Source: an uncultured Alphaproteobacteria bacterium
GTDB taxonomy: Bacteria > Pseudomonadota > Alphaproteobacteria > Caulobacterales > Caulobacteraceae
DNA: 64,000 nucleotides
Assembly: GCA_903909375.1 (NCBI GenBank)
Contig: CAIVVM010000036.1
Location: forward strand, 124,001 to 188,000
Reading direction: 5' to 3'
A program made the position numbers and the translations under genes. The notes beneath the pieces were generated by a model. That model was given only the letters and a program-made list of their open reading frames with translations. It had not been told where the DNA came from and made no database searches. Position 1 is the stretch's first letter; each line of letters starts with the position of its first letter. This document shows positions 57,491 through 64,000 of the stretch, in pieces.

Positions 57491-60447
57491 CCGACTTCCT
57501 CGACCGGGCGGGTCCGCGGTGGTTCAACATTCCGGCGCACCGGCCGTTCGCAGAGGATCTGGCCCAGGGCCTGTTTGACGCGCTCTCTCCCCTGGGTCCG
57601 GAGGCGCTGGCGGACGCCGTGATCCTGACGCCTACCCGACGCGGCGCGCGCGCCCTGGCCGACGCCTTCATCAAGGCCTCGGGCGGAAAGGCCGTCCTGC
57701 CGCCGCAGATGCGGCCCCTCGGCGACCTGGAAGCCGGGGAGGCGCCGTTCGAGCCAGGCGATCTGGCGCTGGACCTGCCCGCCGCCATCGATCCCCTGAA
57801 GCGGCGCTTTGAACTCACCCGGCTGGTGAACGAGCTGGTCGATGACCTGCCGGGCGGCTTCACCACCGCCTCGGCTGCGCTGGAGCTGGCTGACGCCCTG
57901 GGGGCGTTCCTCGATGGCCTGCAGATCGAAGAAGTACGGGTCGGCGACCGCCTGGCGGGACTGGTCGACGCCGAACTGGCCGAGCACTGGCAGGTCTCCA
58001 GCCGGTTTCTGGACAAGGCGCTGATGCTCTGGCCTGCGCGGCTGGCCGCCCTGGGCGTGCTCGATGTCAGCGAGCGGCGGGTGCGGTTGCTGCGCCGGCT
58101 GGCCGAACGCTGGACGACCGCGCCGCCTGCGGGCGTGCTGGTGGCGGCGGGATCGACCGGTACTGCGCCGGCGACGCGCGACCTGCTGATCGCGGTGGCC
58201 GGCGCGCCTCAAGGGTGCGTGGTGCTGCCGGGGCTCGATCAGGAACTGGCCGACAGCGCCTGGGCCAAGGTGGACGTGCAGCATCCGCAAGGGGCGCTGC
58301 GGCGGCTGCTGGACCGCGCCGAGGTCAGGAAGGCCGATGTCCGGGTATGGCCGGCCTCGCTCCGCCCGGACAGCGCCGGACGCTGGCGTCGGCGGATCGT
58401 CAACGAGGCGCTTCGCCCGGCCGAGGAAACCGCCGACTGGCTGCGCGTGATCGCCGGACTACGCGAGGAAGGGGCCGTCGGCGCCCCCGATCCGGTGGCC
58501 GCGGGTCTGGACGGCCTGTCGCTGATCACCGCCCGTACCGATGAGGAAGCCGCAACCGTCGTGGCGCTGCTGCTGCGCGAGGCGCTGGAGACGCCGGATC
58601 GCACCGCCGCCCTGGTGACGCCCGATCAGGCGCTGGCGCGGCGGGTTACGGCCAAGCTGGGTCGCTGGGGCGTGATCCCGGACTCCTCCGTCGGCGACAA
58701 CCTCGCGGGCAGTTCGTGCGGCGTCCTGGCCGGCCTGATGGCGCAGGCTGCAGCGGACCCGCTGGATCCGGTGACCCTGCTGGGCCTGCTGAAACATCCG
58801 TTTTCCACATTCGGCGATGTGGCAAACCTTGAACGCGCCGCGCTGCGCGGGCCTCGCGCCCGGACCTGGGATGAGCTCAAGGGCCGACTGCCCGAGGCGC
58901 CGGAGGCGTTGTCGCAGGCCTTGCGGCTGATGACTCTCGTCGAGGCCTTGGCCTGGCCGGACGACAAGGACTCGCCGTCGGCCGCGGCGAGGCGGATCGC
59001 AGCGTCGATGGAAGCGCTGGCGGAGGGCGCCGGCGGGCTGTGGGCCGGCCATGGCGGCGAGGCCATGTCGCGGCTGCTGGCGGCGCTGATCCAGGACGGC
59101 GAAGGCTTGCCGCCAGTCACGCCCCGGGGGTTCGCCGACCTGCTGGGCCGGCTGATGGAGGGCGAGACCGTGCGCAGTGGCGGCGCCACCCACCCGCGCC
59201 TGCGGATCATGGGGGCCATAGAGGCCCGGCTCGTGCGCGCCGACCGGCTGGTGGTGGCGGGGCTGGAGGAAGGCGTCTGGCCCGGCGGGGCGGCGCTGGA
59301 CCCGTTCCTGTCGCGCCCCATGCGCGCGGCTCTGGACCTGCCCTCGCCGGAACGCCGGATTGGCCTGGCCGCCCACGACTTTGCCCAGGCGGCATGCGCG
59401 CCGGAGGTCGTTCTTCTCCATACCGAGCGCCGGGAAGGCGCACCATCGGTCAAGTCGCGCTGGCTGTGGAGGCTGGAGACCCTGGCCCGGGGCGCCGGAC
59501 TGGAGATCCCGGGGCGACCGTGGGTTCTGGACTGGGCGCGGCGCCTGGATGCGCCGGGTGGCTACGAGCCCGTCAAACGCCCGGCGCCGATCCCGCCGGT
59601 CGCCGATCGGCCGCGGGCCATGGCCGTGACCCGGGTGGAAGCCCTGACGCGCGATCCCTATGCCGTCTGGGCGCGGGACATCCTGCGTCTCTATCCGCTG
59701 GATCGCCCGGATGAGACCGCCGACGCCCGCGCGCGGGGCACCGCGATCCACGCCGCCTTCGAGCGGTTCGCCGAGGCCTATCCGGCAGACCTGCCGGCAG
59801 ACGCCGCCGATGAGTTTGCGCAGCTCTATCTTGAGGAACTGGAGCAGGCCGGCCTGCCGCATGAGGCGATGGCCCGCGAGCAGGCTCTGGCCAGGGAAGC
59901 TGCCGAATGGGTCGCGGCCATGGAGCGCCAGCGCCGGGATGGCAGGACGATCCGGGTGGAGCTGAAGGGAGAGCGCACGCTGGCGGGTCCCGCCGGTCCG
60001 TTCACGATCTCCGCTCGCGCCGACCGGATCGAGGTCACCGCAGACGGTTTCGGCCACATCATCGACTACAAGACCGGCAAGGCGCCGTCGAAGAAGGAGG
60101 TCGACACTGGGTTCTCGCCTCAACTCACCCTGACGGCGGCGATCCTCGAGGCCGGGGGTTTCCCGGAGCTGGGGCGTCTGAAGCCCGGGGACCTGACCTA
60201 TCTGGAGATCACCGGCCGCAAGCCTGCCGGCAAGGTCGAAACGCGCGCAGAGGCCGGCGCGGAGAGCGCAGAGGCGGCCGCGCGGGCCTTCGACGGCCTG
60301 GCGCGACTGGTGGAACGCTTCGACGATCCGTCTCAGCCCTATCTGTCGCGCGTGGCGCCGCAGTTCCTGAAAGCCCGGATGAGCGACTACGACCATCTGG
60401 CCCGGGTATTCGAGTGGTCCACCAGCGGCGAGGAGGGCGAGGAATGA
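57487..60447 (+). CDS. addB: Double-strand-break repair protein AddB
   Basis: A 986-residue protein. The N-terminal region is helicase-like but with a degenerate nucleotide site (TPTRRGARALADAFIKA), and the C-terminus (~795-900) has a RecB-type PD-(D/E)XK nuclease: ARGTAIHAAFERFAEAY, ARADRIEVTADGFGHIIDYK then TGKAPSKKEVDTG. AddB with AddA resects double-strand breaks and loads RecA. Overlaps murU by 4 bases and addA by 4. Fe-S cluster cysteines of firmicute AddB are not visible. Confidence 0.92.
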   Translation: MTDFLDRAGPRWFNIPAHRPFAEDLAQGLFDALSPLGPEALADAVILTPTRRGARALADAFIKASGGKAVLPPQMRPLGDLEAGEAPFEPGDLALDLPAAIDPLKRRFELTRLVNELVDDLPGGFTTASAALELADALGAFLDGLQIEEVRVGDRLAGLVDAELAEHWQVSSRFLDKALMLWPARLAALGVLDVSERRVRLLRRLAERWTTAPPAGVLVAAGSTGTAPATRDLLIAVAGAPQGCVVLPGLDQELADSAWAKVDVQHPQGALRRLLDRAEVRKADVRVWPASLRPDSAGRWRRRIVNEALRPAEETADWLRVIAGLREEGAVGAPDPVAAGLDGLSLITARTDEEAATVVALLLREALETPDRTAALVTPDQALARRVTAKLGRWGVIPDSSVGDNLAGSSCGVLAGLMAQAAADPLDPVTLLGLLKHPFSTFGDVANLERAALRGPRARTWDELKGRLPEAPEALSQALRLMTLVEALAWPDDKDSPSAAARRIAASMEALAEGAGGLWAGHGGEAMSRLLAALIQDGEGLPPVTPRGFADLLGRLMEGETVRSGGATHPRLRIMGAIEARLVRADRLVVAGLEEGVWPGGAALDPFLSRPMRAALDLPSPERRIGLAAHDFAQAACAPEVVLLHTERREGAPSVKSRWLWRLETLARGAGLEIPGRPWVLDWARRLDAPGGYEPVKRPAPIPPVADRPRAMAVTRVEALTRDPYAVWARDILRLYPLDRPDETADARARGTAIHAAFERFAEAYPADLPADAADEFAQLYLEELEQAGLPHEAMAREQALAREAAEWVAAMERQRRDGRTIRVELKGERTLAGPAGPFTISARADRIEVTADGFGHIIDYKTGKAPSKKEVDTGFSPQLTLTAAILEAGGFPELGRLKPGDLTYLEITGRKPAGKVETRAEAGAESAEAAARAFDGLARLVERFDDPSQPYLSRVAPQFLKARMSDYDHLARVFEWSTSGEEGEE

Positions 60448-63400
60448 GCGTCACCGTCCTGCCGACCCCTCTGGCCGATCCCCAGCAGGAGGCCGCCGAC
60501 CCGACGCTGTCGGCCTTCGTCACCGCCAACGCCGGGTCCGGCAAGACCAAGACCCTGATCGACCGGGTGGCGCGACTGCTGCTGGCCGGCGCGAGGCCCG
60601 AAACCATCCTCTGCGTCACCTACACCAAGGCCGCAGCCTCGGAGATGCAGCGCCGGCTCTACGAGGTGCTGGGCGGCTGGTCGGTGCTGGATGACGCCGC
60701 GCTGGCGGGCGCCTTGACCAGGCTGGAAGGCCGCCGGTTCGATGTGGCGGACCTGTCCAAGGCCCGCTCGCTGTTCGCCCAGGCGCTGGAAACGCCCGGG
60801 GGCCTGAAGATCCAGACCATCCACGCGTTCTGCGAGAAGCTGTTGCGACGGTTCCCGCTGGAGGCCGGCATCTCGCCGGGGTTCCGGGTGATGGATGACA
60901 CCGCCTCCGCTGCCGTGGCCAGTGCGGCGCGGCGGCAGGTGGCGCAGCTGGCGTTGAAGGCCGGACACATGGTCGCCGAATCCTATGCCCGGTTCTCGGT
61001 GGCGCTGGATTTCCAGAGCTTCCAGAAGATGTTCGCCGACTTCGAGACAAGCCGCGGGGCGCTGACGAAGTTCCTGGCGCAGGAAGGTGGGCTGGACGGG
61101 GCCATTGGCTGGGTCTGGCGCGCCGTGGACGTGCCCCGGGATTCGGATCCGGAAGACCTTGGCCGGACGGCTATGGCGCAGATGGATCGCGATCTCTATC
61201 GCCGCACGGCCGCGAGCCTTGCCCTGGGCGCCAAGACCGACGTGGGACGAGCGGAGAAACTCTCGGCCCTGGCGGCGGCCAACGCCCCCGATTTTGAGAC
61301 CGCGCTGACGATATTCTTCACCGCATCAGGATCGCCGGCCAAATGGATGGACACCTCGGCGCGGATCAAGAACGACGAGGCGTTGCGATCCCTTCTGCTG
61401 GCGGAGCAGGCGCGGCTGGATGCGGCCGCCGAACGCATTCGCGCCGCCCGGATCGCATGTGACACCACGCATGCCCTGAGGCTGGCCTCCGCCTACCTCC
61501 TGGCCTACGAGATCGAGAAGACGGCGGCGAGCGCGCTCGACTTCGCCGACCTGATCGAGAAGACCTGCCATCTGCTGCGCGACCAGCCGGCGGCGGCCTG
61601 GGTGCTCTACAAGCTGGACGGCGGGATCGACCACATCCTGGTGGACGAGGCGCAGGACACCGCGCCGGATCAATGGAGCATCGTCAACGCGCTGGCCGAG
61701 GAGTTCTTCTCCGGGGCCGGCGTACGCAGTGAAACGCGACGGCGCACGTTGTTCGTGGTGGGCGACGAGAAACAGTCGATCTATTCCTTTCAGGGCGCGC
61801 AGCCCGAACAGCTGCTGCAGCAGTTCGCCGTCCACACAGCGAGGGCCGAGAGCGCCGGCCAGCGCATGCCGCGCGTGGACCTGCGGGTCTCCTGGCGCTC
61901 GACGCCGCAGGTCCTGAAGTTTGTGGACGCCACCTTTGCGCCGCCGGCCCTGGCGGGCGCCATCCAGCCCCGGGCGGAACCCGAAGCCGTACAGCATGAG
62001 GCCGCCCATGTGCGCCGCGACCACGCAGGCTGCGTCGACGTATGGCCGCTGGAGGTGGAGGCCAAGGGCGAGGACCGTGAAGCCTGGGACGCCCCGCTTG
62101 ACGCCGAGCTCGAGGACAGCGCCAACCGCCGTCTGGCCCGCCGGATCGCTGCCGAGATCAAGGCGCTGATCGCCCGCGGCGACGCTGTCTACGACAAGGA
62201 GGCGCGGACCTGGCGCCCGGCGCATGAAGGCGACGTGCTGATCCTGGTGCGGCGGCGGCGTGCGCTGTTCGAGGAAATCCTGCGCGCCCTGAAGCATGCC
62301 GGTGTTCCAGTGGCCGGGGCCGACCGGCTGGCGCTGTCGCAGCACATCATCTTCGACGACCTGAACGCCCTGGCCCGCTTTGTCCTGTTTCCCGGTGACG
62401 AGCTGACCCTGGCAGCGCTGCTGAAGAGCCCGTTCTGTGGCCTGGACGACGACAGCCTCTACGCTCTGGCGCACGGGCGAAAGGCCGAGCGGCTCTGGCC
62501 GCGCCTGCAACGCCGGGCCGCCGAGCGCCTGGACTGGCAGGCGGCCGCAGCGTTTCTGGAGCATGCCCTGACGCAGGGACGGAGCCGGGCGCCCTTCGAG
62601 TTCTTCGCCGACCTGCTGGGCCGCATTGGCGCCGGGGGCCGCACCATTCGCCAGGACCTGTTGCGCCGGCTGGGGGCGGAGGCCGAGGATGCGCTGGACG
62701 AGTTTCTGAACCAGGTGCTGGCCGCCGAGGCGCGGGGCGTTCACAGCCTCGAACACCTGGCCGCTGACCTTGCTGGGCTCGACATCACCGTCAAGCGCGA
62801 GATGGAGGCCGAGCGCCGCGAGGTGCGGGTCATGACCGCCCATGGCGCCAAGGGCCTGGAGGCGCCCATCGTCTTCCTGCCGGAGACCACGATCACCCAG
62901 ACCGGGCGGGGATCTGCGCTGATGCGCCATACCCATGATCGCACCGAGGGCTTCCTCTGGTGCTCATCCGGCGCGCGCGACTGTGACGCCACCGCACTGG
63001 CCCGAACCCGGCGCGCCGAGCGCGAGGAGGCCGAGGCCTATCGCCTGCTCTATGTGGCGCTGACCCGGGCGCGGGATCGTCTGGTGCTGTGCGGTCGGGT
63101 GTCGGATCGGGACAGAAACAAACTGCCGGGCTGGTGGGGGGCCATCCATAACGCCCTGTCGGACACCGGCGTGGCCGATGAGGTGCGCACCCTCACGATC
63201 GATGACATGACATTCCAGCGGTTCGGGCCCGATCCCCTGACGCTCGAAGGCGCCGGGACGACGCCGGCGGCGCCCGCGCCCTTGCCAGACTGGACGTCCC
63301 TGATCCCGCCGCCTGAGGCCTTCGCCCGCTATGCGTCTCCGTCGGATCTTGGGGAAGGCGCCGTGAGCGCGGCCACATCACCCCTGTCCGAAACAGGCGG

Positions 63401-63926
63401 GCTGGGTCGCTTCCGACGCGGCGACCTGATCCACCGACTGCTGCAATTGCTGCCCGACCTTCCCGCCTCCGGACGCCCGGCGGGCGCGACCGCCCTGCTG
63501 GCGCGGGAGACCGACCTCAGTCCTGTCCAGCGCGCAGAGATGGCGGACGCGGCGCTCTCCGTTCTGCAGGACCCAGCCTTCTCGCAGGTGTTCGGCGAGG
63601 GTTCCCGCGCCGAGGTGACCGTCGCCGGGACAGCCCGCGCCCTTCCGGCCGGCCTCAGAATTTCAGGGCGGATCGACCGGTTGGTGGTGCTGCCGGACCG
63701 GGTGCTGGTGGTGGACTTCAAGACCAACCGGCCCTCTCCCGACGTGATCGGTGAGGCCGACCCCGCCTATCTTCGGCAGATGGCGCTCTACTGGGCGGTG
63801 CTCTCGGATATCTTTGCCGGACGGCGCATCGAAGCCGCCATTGTCTGGACGGACGGCCCCAAGCTGATGCCGACCCCAGAAAACCTGCTGGCTCAAACCC
63901 TTGCCGAACTGCACCGCGCCGGTTGA
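60444..63926 (+). CDS. addA: Double-strand-break repair helicase AddA
   Basis: A 1160-residue UvrD-like helicase/nuclease from ATG 60444, overlapping addB. Motif I is VTANAGSGKTKTLIDR (K34), motif Ia YTKAAASEMQ, II ILVDEAQDTAPDQW, III VGDEKQSIYSFQGAQPEQL, V HGAKGLEAPIVFLPET, VI LLYVALTRARDRLVLCG. The C-terminal RecB nuclease is SGRIDRLVVLPDRVLVVDFK then TNRPSPD. All expected motifs are present, so the AddAB complex appears complete. Confidence 0.95.
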   Translation: MSVTVLPTPLADPQQEAADPTLSAFVTANAGSGKTKTLIDRVARLLLAGARPETILCVTYTKAAASEMQRRLYEVLGGWSVLDDAALAGALTRLEGRRFDVADLSKARSLFAQALETPGGLKIQTIHAFCEKLLRRFPLEAGISPGFRVMDDTASAAVASAARRQVAQLALKAGHMVAESYARFSVALDFQSFQKMFADFETSRGALTKFLAQEGGLDGAIGWVWRAVDVPRDSDPEDLGRTAMAQMDRDLYRRTAASLALGAKTDVGRAEKLSALAAANAPDFETALTIFFTASGSPAKWMDTSARIKNDEALRSLLLAEQARLDAAAERIRAARIACDTTHALRLASAYLLAYEIEKTAASALDFADLIEKTCHLLRDQPAAAWVLYKLDGGIDHILVDEAQDTAPDQWSIVNALAEEFFSGAGVRSETRRRTLFVVGDEKQSIYSFQGAQPEQLLQQFAVHTARAESAGQRMPRVDLRVSWRSTPQVLKFVDATFAPPALAGAIQPRAEPEAVQHEAAHVRRDHAGCVDVWPLEVEAKGEDREAWDAPLDAELEDSANRRLARRIAAEIKALIARGDAVYDKEARTWRPAHEGDVLILVRRRRALFEEILRALKHAGVPVAGADRLALSQHIIFDDLNALARFVLFPGDELTLAALLKSPFCGLDDDSLYALAHGRKAERLWPRLQRRAAERLDWQAAAAFLEHALTQGRSRAPFEFFADLLGRIGAGGRTIRQDLLRRLGAEAEDALDEFLNQVLAAEARGVHSLEHLAADLAGLDITVKREMEAERREVRVMTAHGAKGLEAPIVFLPETTITQTGRGSALMRHTHDRTEGFLWCSSGARDCDATALARTRRAEREEAEAYRLLYVALTRARDRLVLCGRVSDRDRNKLPGWWGAIHNALSDTGVADEVRTLTIDDMTFQRFGPDPLTLEGAGTTPAAPAPLPDWTSLIPPPEAFARYASPSDLGEGAVSAATSPLSETGGLGRFRRGDLIHRLLQLLPDLPASGRPAGATALLARETDLSPVQRAEMADAALSVLQDPAFSQVFGEGSRAEVTVAGTARALPAGLRISGRIDRLVVLPDRVLVVDFKTNRPSPDVIGEADPAYLRQMALYWAVLSDIFAGRRIEAAIVWTDGPKLMPTPENLLAQTLAELHRAG

Positions 63927-63944
63927 TAGAGGCTCAGGGTCCGC

Positions 63945-64000
63945 TTACATGGCGGTCTTGAGAGTCGCGGTTCCGCCTTGTCCAGGGCCCCGCGCAACAG
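63945..64000 (-). other. Possible 3' end of a minus-strand gene
   Basis: The last 18 codons on the minus strand read open, ending GGTATLKTAM and TAA (63945-63947). With only ~54 bases in the window this is a weak indication that a gene enters from the right, convergent with addA. The expected thioredoxin gene that often follows addA is not visible on the plus strand. Confidence 0.25.

Noticed and set aside
58459..60396. A 645-codon minus-strand frame antisense to addB
   Set aside because: Shadow frame without recognisable domain; AddB and its nuclease motif are clear on the plus strand.
1..64000. tRNA, rRNA, CRISPR, prophage or insertion-sequence features
   Set aside because: I saw no T-loop-type tRNA ends, no regularly spaced repeats, no transposase or integrase motif and no phage structural gene by reading; a tRNAscan or IS search would be needed to be certain.

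Overview
High-GC DNA, almost certainly from a member of the Caulobacteraceae (Caulobacter, Phenylobacterium or a close relative). The strongest pointers are a recognisable ChpT histidine phosphotransferase, a GapR nucleoid protein, a motA gene standing apart from motB, the alphaproteobacterial PEP-CTERM variant (PEPxxWAMMI), an isolated rpmJ, several TonB-dependent receptors, and the alphaproteobacterial tsaE-amgK-murU-addB-addA run. All calls come from reading the sequence; no database search was possible. No tRNA, rRNA, IS element, prophage or CRISPR array was seen. No gene-free stretch exceeds 300 bases; the two longest (27104-27393 and 49155-49422) hold a receiver-domain remnant and an inverted-repeat element.

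1-9.5 kb: mnmC (cut by the window edge), an Ala/Pro-rich lipoprotein, motA, an MFS pump, a class A acid phosphatase with a lytic transglycosylase, rpmJ with a clear sigma70-type promoter, a HAD phosphatase, a PEP-CTERM protein, gapR with a coupled small gene, a second Ala-rich lipoprotein and an acyltransferase-3 protein. 9.5-19.2 kb: a two-subunit molybdenum hydroxylase of the isoquinoline oxidoreductase type, divergent from a small cytochrome c and a siroheme-synthase-like protein; then an MHS transporter, an M20 peptidase and a triple-PAS hybrid histidine kinase. 19.2-24.3 kb: a glutaryl-CoA dehydrogenase / PaaG-like isomerase pair, and a siderophore receptor preceded by a Fur-box-like site and a truncated PepSY gene.

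24.3-32.2 kb: cysQ; the chpT-response regulator-cheR operon, which has a receiver-domain remnant in frame behind its stop codon; a lipid kinase that appears to start at CTG, coupled to a metallophosphoesterase; a DUF883/membrane protein pair; a CaiB-type CoA transferase and a nitronate monooxygenase. 32.3-38.4 kb: a sugar-acid cassette (fuconate dehydratase, fuconolactonase-like amidohydrolase, SDR), a LuxR-HTH remnant, an FAH-family hydrolase, a zeta-like GST isomerase, a beta carbonic anhydrase and an isopenicillin-N-synthase-like oxygenase. 38.5-49.2 kb: 3-oxoacid CoA-transferase subunits, exported MsrA, a GT39 glycosyltransferase, a very large Oar-like TonB receptor with its own terminator, the agmatine-to-putrescine pair aguA-aguB with a GNAT, and a SapC protein.

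49.2-64 kb: an approximately 230 bp inverted-repeat element, a hotdog protein, a DsbD/ScsB-type reductase with a thioredoxin-fold partner, pgi, a PlsC-like acyltransferase, then the tightly overlapping tsaE-amgK-murU-addB-addA operon (tRNA t6A synthesis, peptidoglycan sugar recycling, double-strand-break repair).

I did not find a clear new defence or mobile system. The most unusual items are the CTG start of the lipid kinase, the two regulatory-gene remnants, a siroheme-synthase-like protein carrying only the front part of a methyltransferase domain, a PaaG-like enzyme lacking both crotonase glutamates, a transporter with a large cysteine-bearing insertion, and several perfect inverted repeats in divergent or leader regions.
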